Positions 33,701 to 42,437 of a stretch of 53,472 bases of DNA are shown here, piece after piece. Position 1 is the stretch's first letter. Each line of letters opens with the position of its first letter. The notes under the pieces were generated by a model. That model was not told the DNA's origin, ran no database searches, and saw only the letters and a program-made list of their open reading frames with translations. Source of the stretch: Bog-473 sp035534235 (GTDB lineage Bacteria; Actinomycetota; Acidimicrobiia; Acidimicrobiales; RAAP-2); contig DATLSH010000004.1 in assembly GCA_035534235.1 (NCBI GenBank), positions 1-53,472 on the forward strand. Direction: 5' to 3'. Both the position numbers and the translations under genes were made by a program.

Positions 33701-35863
33701 ATGAGCACGGACGCTAACGCACGCGACGCCCGACCCAAATTGGGACACATCGGGGGGCTGGATGGCATCCGGGGCATGTCGGTCCTCAGCATCATCGCCT
33801 TCCATAACGGGTTGAGCTCGGTGCCTGGTGGCTTCTACGGAGTCGACGCCTTCTTCGTGCTCTCGGGCTACCTCATCACGACGCTGCTGGTGACCGAGTG
33901 GGCGGCCACGGGGACCGTCCGCCTGGGCCGGTTCTGGGCTGGGCGGGCCCGGCGCCTGCTCCCGGCACTTTTCCTGCTGGTGGCCGTCATCGGCGTCGTC
34001 CTGACGGCGGTGCCCCGTCTCCTGGCCACGCCGAGCATCATCGGAGATGCCCTCTCCACCGTCTTCTACGCCTCGAACTGGTACTCCATCCACCAGGGAG
34101 TCTCGTACTTCTCCCTGGCGACCCAGCCCTCTCCGCTCGTGCACACCTGGTCCCTGGCCATAGAGGAGCAATTCTACCTGGTGTGGCCCCTGGTGGTGCT
34201 GGCCGTGCTGAAGCTCGGGCGGCGGCGACACCGCAAGCAGACGGTGCCGGTGGTGACGGGCGGCCAGATGATCCTGATCCCTTCGGGGGGTCCGGGGTGG
34301 ACCCAGCGGCGGCGGCTGCACCACCTCTTCCTCCTGGCCTCCTTCGGGGCCCTGGCCTCTGCGCTGCTCATGGCCTTCCTGGCGCCAGACGGCTATTCGA
34401 CCCGGGCCTACTACGGCACGGACGCCCGGGCCCAGGCCCTGCTGGTGGGGGCCGCCCTGGCGGCCGGCCTGGCCCTGTGGAGGACCGAGAGCCGGCGGCC
34501 CGGGTTCGTGAAGGTGGCAGCGGTGCTGGGGGTGCTCGGCATGGCCGGCACCGGTGTCCTGTGGGCCAATGTGCACGAGGCCTCCACGCTGGCCTTCTCC
34601 GGCGGCTTCCTGGTGGCCAGCCTGGCGGCGGGCATGGTCGTGCTGGCCGCGGTGGTGGCACCCCGTTCCCCGGCGGTCCGGCTCCTCGAGCTGGCGCCGC
34701 TGCCCTGGTTGGGGCGGATCTCCTACGGGGTGTACCTCTGGTACTGGCCGGTGCTGCTGGTGATGTCGGGATCCCGCCTGCATTGGGGCCTCTACCCCCT
34801 CTTCGCAGCCCGGGCGACCGTGACGGTGGCGGTGGCCGCCCTCAGCGCCCGCTTCGTCGAGCTGCCCATCCGGCGCGGTGCCCTGGGGGAGTGGCGGTCG
34901 TGGGTGGCGGCACCGGTCGGGGCGGCGGTGGCCATCGGTGCGATCGGCGTCAGCACGCTGGTGCCGGTGGGGGCGACGGCGCTCGGCCAAGGCACCACGT
35001 CCGGTCAGACGATCACCACGGTGGTCCCCCAACCTCCGGCTCTGAGCCCGGTCCCCCCGGTGTCGGGGTCGGCCAAGCGGGTCAAAGTCCTGCTGGTGGG
35101 TGACTCCATTGTGGCGACCCTCGGCGTGGGGCTGAGCCGGTCGGCATCCAATGGAGCCGTGCAGATCGTCAACGAGGGCATTCCCGGGTGCTCGGTCTCC
35201 GAACAACAGGAGATCCGGGTCCTCTTCTACACGCTGCCGCCGGGGCCCCCCTGCAATTCTCCCGATCCCGCGGCCCTGTTCAACCAGTGGAAGAAATGGG
35301 TGGACGCCTACAACCCCGACGTGGTGCTCTACGCGGCCCGGGGGGAGACCTTCGACCAGGAGCTGAACGGCCAATGGCAGTACATGGGCCAGGCCGCCTT
35401 CGACCGCTACGTCGAGAGCCGCTACCGCCAGGCGGCCGAGGTACTGGGGTCACGCGGGGCCACGGTCGTCCTCATGACCTCCCCGTACTACAGCAGCGGC
35501 ACGACGCCCTCTGGGGCGATCTGGCCCGAGGACCAGACCAGCCGGGTGGACATCGACAACGAGACGATCCGCACCGCGGCCAATGCGGTGACCTCGGCCG
35601 GTGGGGGTCAGGTCTATGTCTACGACCTCAATCTGGTCGTCTCCCCGGGGCACCGGTATGCCGGCGCCATCGGATCGGTGAACCTGCGCTGCACCGACGG
35701 GGTCCACTTCTCGCCATCGGGGGGCGTCTACGTGGGGCTGCAACTCCTGCCCGACGTGATCGCGCTGGGGCAGGCCCACGCCACGGCATCGCCCGGTGGC
35801 GCGTGGGCCGGGCATCTGCCACCATCGACCCCATCGTGGTACCCGGATCTTCCCTGCCCGTAG
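33701..35863 (+). CDS. OafA/YrhL-type membrane acyltransferase with C-terminal SGNH domain
   Basis: 720 residues from the ATG at 33701. The N-terminal acyltransferase-3 domain (about 15-420) has GLDGIRGMSVLSIIAFH with the catalytic-type His, FVLSGYLITTLL and WSLAIEEQFYLVWP, with about ten membrane helices. After a Thr/Pro-rich linker (about 430-455) comes an SGNH hydrolase-like domain: LLVGDSIVATLG block I and DGVHFSPSG block V. This fusion O-acetylates or O-acylates cell-surface polysaccharide or peptidoglycan. Confidence 0.95.
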   Translation: MSTDANARDARPKLGHIGGLDGIRGMSVLSIIAFHNGLSSVPGGFYGVDAFFVLSGYLITTLLVTEWAATGTVRLGRFWAGRARRLLPALFLLVAVIGVVLTAVPRLLATPSIIGDALSTVFYASNWYSIHQGVSYFSLATQPSPLVHTWSLAIEEQFYLVWPLVVLAVLKLGRRRHRKQTVPVVTGGQMILIPSGGPGWTQRRRLHHLFLLASFGALASALLMAFLAPDGYSTRAYYGTDARAQALLVGAALAAGLALWRTESRRPGFVKVAAVLGVLGMAGTGVLWANVHEASTLAFSGGFLVASLAAGMVVLAAVVAPRSPAVRLLELAPLPWLGRISYGVYLWYWPVLLVMSGSRLHWGLYPLFAARATVTVAVAALSARFVELPIRRGALGEWRSWVAAPVGAAVAIGAIGVSTLVPVGATALGQGTTSGQTITTVVPQPPALSPVPPVSGSAKRVKVLLVGDSIVATLGVGLSRSASNGAVQIVNEGIPGCSVSEQQEIRVLFYTLPPGPPCNSPDPAALFNQWKKWVDAYNPDVVLYAARGETFDQELNGQWQYMGQAAFDRYVESRYRQAAEVLGSRGATVVLMTSPYYSSGTTPSGAIWPEDQTSRVDIDNETIRTAANAVTSAGGGQVYVYDLNLVVSPGHRYAGAIGSVNLRCTDGVHFSPSGGVYVGLQLLPDVIALGQAHATASPGGAWAGHLPPSTPSWYPDLPCP

Positions 35864-36453
35864 TCAGGCGCGCCACGGCGGCCGACGTCGAGGCCATGGC
35901 GGCCCAACTTTCCCGTACGTTCTTCGACGACCCGGTGATCGGGCACATCTTCCGCAACGAGGCACGGCGGGCCGAGGGGCTGCGGCGGTATTTCACCACC
36001 CAGATGCGGGCCGACTACCTCCCCTTCGGTGGCTGCTACACCACCGAGGGCCACCTGGGTGCAGCCATCTGGGCGCCCGCCGGCAAGCCCCTGCTCACGG
36101 GGTACCGGGCCGTGCTCACGATGCTCCCGGTCTTCCCCTTCGTGGCCGCCCATCTCCTCACCACCCTGCGCCTCCTCAACCTGGTCGAGGGCATGCATCC
36201 CCACCGCCCGCACTGGTACCTGGCCACGCTGGGCACCGCGGTCGAGGTGCAGGGCCAGGGAGTGGGAACGGCCCTGCTGCGCCCGGTCCTCGACCACTGT
36301 GACGCCGAGGGTCTGCCGGCGTACCTCGAATCGTCCAAGGAGCGCAATGTGCCCTTCTACCGGCGCCACGGCTTCGAGGTGGTCGAAGAGGTGCCCCTGC
36401 CCGGCGGTGGCCCCCACATCTGGACCATGTGGCGGGAGCCCCAGCCCCACTAG
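35836..36453 (+). CDS. GNAT-family N-acetyltransferase
   Basis: 205 residues from GTG 35836, overlapping the acyltransferase gene by 28 nt; an upstream start is not excluded. It opens VVRRATAADVEAMAAQLSRTF. The acetyl-CoA loop is VEVQGQGVGTALLRPVLDHC, followed by the typical YLESSKERNVPFYRRHGFEVV. The substrate is unknown. It ends head-to-tail against the LysR gene stop (convergent). Confidence 0.92.
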   Translation: MVPGSSLPVVRRATAADVEAMAAQLSRTFFDDPVIGHIFRNEARRAEGLRRYFTTQMRADYLPFGGCYTTEGHLGAAIWAPAGKPLLTGYRAVLTMLPVFPFVAAHLLTTLRLLNLVEGMHPHRPHWYLATLGTAVEVQGQGVGTALLRPVLDHCDAEGLPAYLESSKERNVPFYRRHGFEVVEEVPLPGGGPHIWTMWREPQPH

Positions 36454-36469
36454 CCAGACGCGTCCGGCC

Positions 36470-37378
36470 TCAGACGGGGTGGATGCCCTCGGGCATGGAG
36501 AGCGGGTCGTGCACCACCTGTCCCAGCACGTCGATGACGGTCCGCACCGGGGCCGAGGGGAGGCCGCGCCGTCGCTGCGCCACGCCCACGCGCCGGCGGG
36601 GCAGGCCCTCTACGGGAATGCCCACGAAGCTCTCGCGCAGGTGGCCGGGCACCGCGGTGGCCGGGAGGATGGCCGGCCCGTACCCGTCGAAGACCAGGGA
36701 GGCGATGGTGCGCACCCCGTCGATCTCCATGGCGGGACGCAGCACGACCCTGGCCGGTCCGGTGGCGCTGTCGATCTCGGCCCGCAGGGCCGTGCCGGGT
36801 GCGGGGAGCAGGAGTTCCATGTCGGTGAGGCGCTCCAGGGGGATGGAGGTCTCTTTGCCCAAAGGGTGATCCCGGGGCAGCACCAGCATGAGGTCCTCGT
36901 TGAAGAGCTGGGCCACCATGATCTCGTCGCCGCTGAGCGGGAAGGTGACCACGGCCAGGTCGAGGTGGCCCGAGGCCAGCTGGAGCTCCAGCTGGAGGCT
37001 CGAGCCCTCGGCCACGTTGAGGTGGATGTGGGGGTGGCGCAGCCGGAGCAGGTCGAAGAGCTGGGGCACCAGCCAGCGGCCCGTGGTGCCGATCATGCCC
37101 AGTCGGACGGTGCCCACCACCTCCTGGCGCAGGGCGGTGACGTCGGCCACCAGGGCGTCGACCTCGTTCATGACCCGCCGAGCCCGGCCCACGACGACCT
37201 CACCCTCCTCGGTGAGGTGGCCCGAGGAGCGGTCGACCAGCTGCACATCGAGCTCCCGTTCGAGCCGGGCGATGTGGGCCGACACGTTGGACTGCACCGT
37301 GCCGATGGACTTGGCGGCGGTGGAGAAGCTCCCCGTGTCGGCGATGGCCAGGAGTGCTTGCAGATGTTTCAACTCCAT
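36470..37378 (-). CDS. LysR-family transcriptional regulator
   Basis: 302 residues; the ATG at 37378 has AGGAGAG about 10 nt upstream. The winged helix-turn-helix is MELKHLQALLAIADTGSFS, SIGTVQSNVSAHIARLERE. The effector domain starts GTVRLGMIGTTGRWLVP. LysR regulators usually control the divergent unit; here that is the short terminated RNA and the HAD-PlsC operon. Upstream on the minus strand there is an AT-rich TATACT-containing block (about 37420-37445) suitable for promoter and operator. Confidence 0.94.
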   Translation of the reverse strand: MELKHLQALLAIADTGSFSTAAKSIGTVQSNVSAHIARLERELDVQLVDRSSGHLTEEGEVVVGRARRVMNEVDALVADVTALRQEVVGTVRLGMIGTTGRWLVPQLFDLLRLRHPHIHLNVAEGSSLQLELQLASGHLDLAVVTFPLSGDEIMVAQLFNEDLMLVLPRDHPLGKETSIPLERLTDMELLLPAPGTALRAEIDSATGPARVVLRPAMEIDGVRTIASLVFDGYGPAILPATAVPGHLRESFVGIPVEGLPRRRVGVAQRRRGLPSAPVRTVIDVLGQVVHDPLSMPEGIHPV

Positions 37379-37458
37379 GACGTGCTCTCTCCTGAAATTG
37401 CTTGCATCTGTTCCGCTTTTGATCAGTATAACAGATATAAGATATCTCGGGAAGCTGG

Positions 37459-37487
37459 TTGACAGATTGGGGGGAGGCGGGCAGAAT
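37459..37487 (+). promoter_or_regulatory. Promoter of the 6C-type small RNA
   Basis: TTGACA (37459-37464), 17 nt and CAGAAT (37482-37487) form a near-consensus promoter. Transcription would start near 37494. No ribosome site or start codon fits before the terminator at 37538-37582. Confidence 0.75.
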
Positions 37488-37493
37488 GGATGG

Positions 37494-37582
37494 CAGACCA
37501 CAGGAGCGGAACCCCCCTCCAGCGCCTGGTGAGTCTCGAGAAGGGATCGCCTCCCCCCCCCGGCGATCCCTTCTCCTTTTTT
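37494..37582 (+). ncRNA. Candidate 6C small RNA (about 89 nt)
   Basis: The transcript predicted from the promoter at 37459 ends at a strong intrinsic terminator. Hairpin 1 (about 37497-37530) encloses six C residues (37512-37517). Hairpin 2 has a perfect 14-bp stem (37538-37551 with 37562-37575), a loop of one T and nine Cs, and six Ts (37577-37582). Two stem-loops each exposing at least six cytosines, and a length near 90 nt, define the actinobacterial 6C RNA (Rfam family; M. tuberculosis B11). That RNA pairs through its C-rich loops with G-rich ribosome sites. A covariance-model search is needed to confirm it. Confidence 0.8.
37538..37582 (+). terminator. Intrinsic terminator of the small RNA
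   Basis: A 14-bp perfect stem (GAGAAGGGATCGCC and its complement), a 10-nt loop and T6 immediately after. This is the most classical rho-independent terminator in the window. It lies 67 nt before the HAD-PlsC ATG, so that gene needs its own promoter or read-through. Confidence 0.93.
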
Positions 37583-37649
37583 GGGGTCGGCGGCGATCGG
37601 TCCCCGGTCCAGGGTGGCAGTTGTACGGGATGCTTTAGGCTGGAAGCCC

Positions 37650-39026
37650 ATGGCCAGGAGCGCCGTCTTCATCGACCTCGACCGCACGCTCCTCTGCCAC
37701 GCATCGGGGCAGGCGCTGAACCAGGCCCTGAGGGACGAGGGCGTCCTGCCCCAGGGACGCTCGCTCCCGGGCGACAAGCTGCTCTACGCCGTGAACGACC
37801 GCCTGGGCGAGAACCTCGTCTCCATGGGGCTGGTACGGGCCGCGGCCCGGGTGGCCAAGGGATGGCGCCAGGACCAGGTGCGGGCCGCCGGCCGGCGCGC
37901 CGTGCCGGACCTGACCGGGCTGGTGGCCCCCTTCGCCCCGCAGTACCTGGCCGCGTTCCGGGATGCCGGGCACCGCCTCGTGCTCTCGACGACGACGCCG
38001 GTGGACATGATCTCCCCGTTCGCCGAGGCCATGGGCTTCGACGACGTGATCGCCACCACCTATGAGGCGGTGGACGGGCGCTACACCGGGCGCCTCTACG
38101 AGGGCTTCGTGTGGGGGACGGGCAAGCTCAGGGCCGTGCGGGAGTGGGCTGCCGGTGAGGGCATCGACCTGGCCGACTGCCACGCCTGCAGCGACAGCAT
38201 CTTCGACGTGCCGCTGCTCTCGAGCGTGGGCCACCCGCATGCCGTCAATCCCGACCCGTCCCTCACCCTGGTCGCCGCGGCCCGCCGCTGGCCGATGGAG
38301 CACTGGGACCGGCCGCCGGGGGTGCCGAGTGTCGTGGGATTCGAGCCGTACCACATGCTCCGGCCGTTCGTCCGGCCGACCTCCTTCCCCTACGCGCGGT
38401 TCGACCTGGCCGGGATAGAGAACGTGCCGGCGCGCGGGCCGGTCCTGTTGGCGGCCAACCATCGCAGCTACTTCGACGTGGCCGCCCTGGCGCTGGTGGC
38501 GGCCGCCATCGGCCGCCCCGTCCGCTTCCTGGGGAAGAAGGAGATCTTCGAGGCGCCGTTGGTGGGGACCATCGCCAAGGCCATCGGTGGCATTCCCGTC
38601 GACCGCGGCAGCGCCTCGGTCCAGCCCCTGCGGGCCGCCGAGTCGGCGCTCAAGGCAGGCGAGGTGGTGATCGTGCTGCCCCAGGGCACCATCCCGCGCG
38701 GCGAGGCGTTCTTCGACACTCAGCTCAAGGGAAAGACGGGGACGGCGCGCCTGGCCGCATCGACGGGCGCCGTGGTCGTGCCCATCGGCCTGTGGGGGAC
38801 CGAGAAGGTGTGGGCCCGCTCGGCCCGCATGCCCGATTTCACCCTGGTGCGCCACCCGCCCCGGATCACAGTCCGGGTGGGCAAGCCGCTCGGTCTTTCG
38901 CTCACCGACGCGGTGGCCGACACCGAGACGATCATGGCGGCCATCAGCGCGATGCTGCCCCCCGAATCGAGGGTGCGCCACGAGCCCACGGCCGAGGAGC
39001 TGGCGCGCACCAAGCCTCCTCGGTGA
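37650..39026 (+). CDS. HAD-IB phosphatase / PlsC acyltransferase fusion
   Basis: 458 residues from the ATG at 37650. The N-terminal HAD-IB domain (1-220) has the nucleophile motif FIDLDRTLL and SDSIFDVPLL. The C-terminal PlsC domain (about 245-450) has the NHRSYFD (HX4D) box and LPQGTIPRGEAFF. Actinobacterial fusions of this type are annotated as lysophosphatidic acid acyltransferase linked to a phosphatase; glycerolipid synthesis at the membrane is inferred. A TAGGCT at 37636-37641 could drive leaderless expression. It overlaps murT by GTGA. Confidence 0.93.
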   Translation: MARSAVFIDLDRTLLCHASGQALNQALRDEGVLPQGRSLPGDKLLYAVNDRLGENLVSMGLVRAAARVAKGWRQDQVRAAGRRAVPDLTGLVAPFAPQYLAAFRDAGHRLVLSTTTPVDMISPFAEAMGFDDVIATTYEAVDGRYTGRLYEGFVWGTGKLRAVREWAAGEGIDLADCHACSDSIFDVPLLSSVGHPHAVNPDPSLTLVAAARRWPMEHWDRPPGVPSVVGFEPYHMLRPFVRPTSFPYARFDLAGIENVPARGPVLLAANHRSYFDVAALALVAAAIGRPVRFLGKKEIFEAPLVGTIAKAIGGIPVDRGSASVQPLRAAESALKAGEVVIVLPQGTIPRGEAFFDTQLKGKTGTARLAASTGAVVVPIGLWGTEKVWARSARMPDFTLVRHPPRITVRVGKPLGLSLTDAVADTETIMAAISAMLPPESRVRHEPTAEELARTKPPR

Positions 39027-40267
39027 GGTATCGGCTCGCTCGTATCACCACCCGGTCGGTCAACGCGGCCTCGCGCCGCCTGGGGCGCGGGCACGGGACG
39101 GTGGCCGGAGGCCGGGCCGGGCTCCGGGTCGACCCCAAGCTGCTCGAGCGCCTGAGTGCAGGGCGGTCCGTGGCCCTCGTCACCGGGACCAACGGCAAGA
39201 CGACGACGACGCGCCTGCTGGCTGAGGCCCTGGGCGCCGGGGGCACTCCGGTGGTGAGCAACGAGACCGGATCGAACATGCCCCCCGGCCTGGTGGCGGC
39301 GCTGGTACGGGCGGGCCCGGCCGTGCTGGAGGTCGACGAGATCTACCTGCCCCGGGTGCTCGCCGCCACGTCGCCCACCACGGTGGTATTGCTCAACCTG
39401 TCGCGCGACCAGCTGGATCGCACCAACGAGGTCCGCATGGTGGCAGGCCGCTGGCGGGCTGCCCTGGCCGCCGCCCCCCACACGACAGTGGTGGCCAATG
39501 CGGACGACCCCCTGGTGGTGTGGGGGGCGGGCGCGGCCGCGACGGTGCGATGGGTGGCGGCCGGGACGCGCTGGCAGCTCGATGCCGTGGGTTGTCCCTC
39601 GTGCGAAGGCCGGATCTCCTTCGCCGACGGAGGCCGGTGGTCGTGCGCGGCAGGGTGCGGGTTCACCCGGCCCGTGCCCACGGCATCCCTGCGGTTCTCG
39701 GAGGACGGGACGGCGCCGCACCGGGGCGTGTGGGCCGACGGGCGGGTCCACGAGATCGACCTGTTGCTGCCGGGCCGGTTCAACTGCGCCAACGCGCTCA
39801 TGGCGGCGGTGGCCGCCGAGAGCTGCGGCATCGCGGCCGGGGACGCGCTGGCGGCGATGTCAGGGGTCGCCAATGTGGCCGGGCGGTTCACCGTCCGCAC
39901 CTTCGACCACGTCCAGGCGCGCCTCATGCTGGCCAAGAACCCGGCCGGATGGAGCGAGCTGCTGGAGATGGTGGTCGGCGATGATGGGCCGCTGGTGGTC
40001 AGCATTAACGCCCGGATCGCCGACGGGGCCGACCCGAGTTGGTTGTGGGACGTGCCCTTCGAGCGCCTGGGCGATCGCACGGTGGTGGCGACGGGGGACC
40101 GCTTCCGGGACCTCTCGGTGCGGCTGCACTACGCCGGGGTGGCCCATCGCACCCAGGCCGTGCCGGTGGCCGCCGTGAAGGAGGCGGCGGAGGGAGGACA
40201 GGGTCGGGTGGTCGACGTCATCGGCAATTACACCGCGTTCAACGATCTGCTCGGCGCCCACCCATGA
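39023..40267 (+). CDS. murT: MurT, lipid II isoglutaminyl synthase ligase subunit
   Basis: 414 residues from GTG 39023. The Mur-ligase ATP site is GTNGKTTTTRLL (55-66). A four-cysteine zinc ribbon (Cys191, Cys194, Cys208, Cys212) is inserted, as known for MurT. The C-terminal DUF1727 region ends VDVIGNYTAFNDLL. With GatD it amidates the second-position D-glutamate of the lipid II stem peptide to D-isoglutamine. It overlaps gatD by ATGA. Confidence 0.97.
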   Translation: MRYRLARITTRSVNAASRRLGRGHGTVAGGRAGLRVDPKLLERLSAGRSVALVTGTNGKTTTTRLLAEALGAGGTPVVSNETGSNMPPGLVAALVRAGPAVLEVDEIYLPRVLAATSPTTVVLLNLSRDQLDRTNEVRMVAGRWRAALAAAPHTTVVANADDPLVVWGAGAAATVRWVAAGTRWQLDAVGCPSCEGRISFADGGRWSCAAGCGFTRPVPTASLRFSEDGTAPHRGVWADGRVHEIDLLLPGRFNCANALMAAVAAESCGIAAGDALAAMSGVANVAGRFTVRTFDHVQARLMLAKNPAGWSELLEMVVGDDGPLVVSINARIADGADPSWLWDVPFERLGDRTVVATGDRFRDLSVRLHYAGVAHRTQAVPVAAVKEAAEGGQGRVVDVIGNYTAFNDLLGAHP

Positions 40268-41037
40268 GCGGACCGCTGCGTATCGCCGTCGTCCACCCCG
40301 ATCTCCTCGGGACCTATGGCGACGGGGGCAACGGGTTGATCCTGGCCCGGAGGGCCGGATGGCGCGGCCATGAGGTCGCACTGCTGCAGGCGACATCGGA
40401 CGGCCCGCTTCCCGAGGCCGACATCTACTGCCTGGGGGGCGGTGAGGACGGGCCTCAGGTCCGCGCCGCCCGCACCCTGGGCGAGGACGGCACGCTGGCG
40501 CGCCGGGTGGAGGCCGGGGCGGTGGTCCTGGCCGTCTGCGCGGGCTACCAGATCGTGGGGCGCAGTTTCCCCGACGCCGATGGTCATCCCCATGCCGGTC
40601 TCGGCCTGCTCCCGATCTCGACCGTCAAGGGCACGGGCGCCCGGGCGGTGGGGGAGGTGGTGGCCCGGACCGCCGAGGGTGGCCCGAGCCTGCCGACGCT
40701 GACCGGCTTCGAGAACCACGGGGGTCGCACCACCCTGGACGAGGGTGCGGTCCCGCTGGCCCGGGTCACGGTGGGCGTCGGCAACGGCGACGGGTCGGGC
40801 ACCGAGGGGGCGTGGGCCGGTCGGGTCGTCGGCACCTACCTGCACGGCCCGGTGCTGGCCCGGAACCCCGCCCTGGCTGACCTCCTGCTGGCCTGGGCGC
40901 TCGGAGCGGACGAGTGGGCGCCCCTCGACGACGCGGCCGCCCTGGACCTGCGCCAGGAACGATTGGACGCGGTGGCGGGCCGGGGCGGGTTCCGGGACCG
41001 GAACCGCCGCGCCGGCCCCCCCGCCAGGACGCGCTGA
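40264..41037 (+). CDS. gatD: GatD, lipid II isoglutaminyl synthase glutamine amidotransferase subunit
   Basis: 257 residues. A class I glutamine amidotransferase fold of the CobB/CobQ type with nucleophile Cys92 (AVCAGYQIVG) and catalytic His194 (GTYLHGPVLARNP). The N-terminus HPDLLGTYGDGGN is the GatD signature. It supplies ammonia to MurT. The C-terminal 30 residues are Arg/Gly-rich and go beyond the usual fold. Confidence 0.97.
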   Translation: MSGPLRIAVVHPDLLGTYGDGGNGLILARRAGWRGHEVALLQATSDGPLPEADIYCLGGGEDGPQVRAARTLGEDGTLARRVEAGAVVLAVCAGYQIVGRSFPDADGHPHAGLGLLPISTVKGTGARAVGEVVARTAEGGPSLPTLTGFENHGGRTTLDEGAVPLARVTVGVGNGDGSGTEGAWAGRVVGTYLHGPVLARNPALADLLLAWALGADEWAPLDDAAALDLRQERLDAVAGRGGFRDRNRRAGPPARTR

Positions 41038-41041
41038 ACCG

Positions 41042-42121
41042 ATGACGCGGGCACCCCACGCCTGGCCGCACTGGCGGCCAACGGCGCTCGTCCTCGCCGC
41101 CGCGGCGTTGGCGTTGGTCTGGGTCCCTCTCGGCCCCCACTCGGGGGCTTTGTCACCGGCCGCATCGCCGACAGATCCCGCAGTTGCGCCTGATTCGGTC
41201 CTCCCCTTCGGAACCGCCGCCCTCGGAGCGGAAGCGGTGCGCTCACCCGACGCCCCCGTCGTCGGGATGGCGGCCACCCCCGACGGGGGCGGCTACTGGC
41301 TGGTGGCGGCCGACGGGGGGATCTTCACCTTCGGCGACGCCGCCTTCCACGGATCTGCGGGCGGCACCGGCAACGGGGTGCCCGCGGTGGCGGTGGCGGC
41401 CACCCCCGACGGGGGCGGCTACTGGCTGGCCTTCGGTGCACCGCTCCCCCTGCTCGGCAAGATCGTGGGGATCGACCCCGGGCACAACGGGCAGAACTAC
41501 GCGGCACCGCAGTTCATCGACCAGCCGGTGTGGAACGGCCGGGCGGCCGAGGCCTGCGACACCACCGGGACCGCGGCGGACAGTGGTTACAGCGAAGCGC
41601 AATTCAACTTCAACGTGGCCATCGATCTTCAGGCCGATCTTGGGGCGGAAGGGGCCCAGGTGGTGCTGACCCGCCCCGACAACGCGGGGGTCGGCCCCTG
41701 CGTCACGACGAGAGCGAGCATCATCGACAATGCCCGCGCCGATGTGGCGGTCGACATCCACGCCGACGGTGGGCCGCCCGCCGGGCGCGGCTTCACCGTT
41801 CTTGAGCCGGTGGCCGACGGAACGAACAACGCCGTGATAGAGCCGTCGGCCCTCTTCGCCACCATGGTGCGCAACGCGCTCGAGGCGGGCACCGGCATGC
41901 CGACGAGCACCTACGACGGGGTCAACGGGCTGCAGCCCCGCAGCGATCTGGCCGGCCTCAACCTCACCACGGTGCCCAAGGTGCTCATCGAATGCGGCAA
42001 CATGCGCAACGCCACCGATGCCGCCCTGCTGGTCAGCCCGGTGTTCCAGCAGGCCGCGGCCACCGCCCTGGCGCAGGCCGTCACCGCCTACCTCACCGCT
42101 CAGGCCGCGCCCGCCTCCTGA
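41042..42121 (+). CDS. N-acetylmuramoyl-L-alanine amidase (Amidase_3), secreted
   Basis: 359 residues from the ATG at 41042, 4 nt after gatD. A signal/anchor segment lies at about 14-30. Residues 70-130 hold two copies of a short repeat (MAATPDGGGYWLVAADGGIFTF), common in secreted proteins of Acidimicrobiia. The catalytic domain starts at 141: zinc ligands His148 (IDPGHNG), Glu185 and His240 (VDIHADG) and catalytic Glu317 (LIECGNM). It cleaves the bond between MurNAc and the stem peptide. A weak 7-bp hairpin (42123-42151) follows the stop. Confidence 0.95.
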   Translation: MTRAPHAWPHWRPTALVLAAAALALVWVPLGPHSGALSPAASPTDPAVAPDSVLPFGTAALGAEAVRSPDAPVVGMAATPDGGGYWLVAADGGIFTFGDAAFHGSAGGTGNGVPAVAVAATPDGGGYWLAFGAPLPLLGKIVGIDPGHNGQNYAAPQFIDQPVWNGRAAEACDTTGTAADSGYSEAQFNFNVAIDLQADLGAEGAQVVLTRPDNAGVGPCVTTRASIIDNARADVAVDIHADGGPPAGRGFTVLEPVADGTNNAVIEPSALFATMVRNALEAGTGMPTSTYDGVNGLQPRSDLAGLNLTTVPKVLIECGNMRNATDAALLVSPVFQQAAATALAQAVTAYLTAQAAPAS

Positions 42122-42308
42122 GGGCAGGCCCGGGAGAGGCCCATGCCTGCCGGAGCCCGCCAACCTGACTGCAACCGGTTGACGATCCGGGGGAAACCTG
42201 GGTTTCTTAGCCTGTCCCCAGGTGAGCATCGAAGCTCCAGTTTCCTCGCTCGCCCAGCGAACGTGCAGCGCGGCAGAGACCGCAGCCGGACGAAGAAGGG
42301 GGCAGGGC

Positions 42309-42437
42309 ATGAGACAGCGACACCCGATACCGGAGTCGAACTGGCGCGAGGTCGGCTACCTCTTCGTCAATGGGGAGATCCTCCGGATTGAGCGGCGCGG
42401 CGGCGAGTCCCGGGCTGTTCGTCTCGAGTCCATCTGA
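42309..42437 (+). CDS. Small protein, 42 residues, unknown
   Basis: ATG 42309 is preceded by a purine-rich GAAGAAGGGGGCAGGG. The product starts MRQRHPIPESNW and continues with a compact basic strand-rich pattern (VGYLFVNGEILRIERRG). Its stop and the next ATG share a base (TGATG), so the two small genes are coupled. The 187-nt region before it is G-rich (TTGACG at 42179, then GGGGGAAACCTGGG) and may contain its promoter. Confidence 0.55.
   Translation: MRQRHPIPESNWREVGYLFVNGEILRIERRGGESRAVRLESI

Noticed and set aside
37490..38065. Plus-strand frame overlapping the small RNA
   Set aside because: It runs through the terminator and then out of frame over the HAD-PlsC gene; the RNA interpretation explains promoter, hairpins and T-tract better.
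42122..42308. G-rich leader before the small ORFs considered as a c-di-AMP (ydaO) riboswitch
   Set aside because: A GCCAAC followed by GGGGGAAACC looked suggestive, but the conserved GGGGTGAATC core and the closing GGTAGGCG segment are not present, and the downstream genes are unknown.
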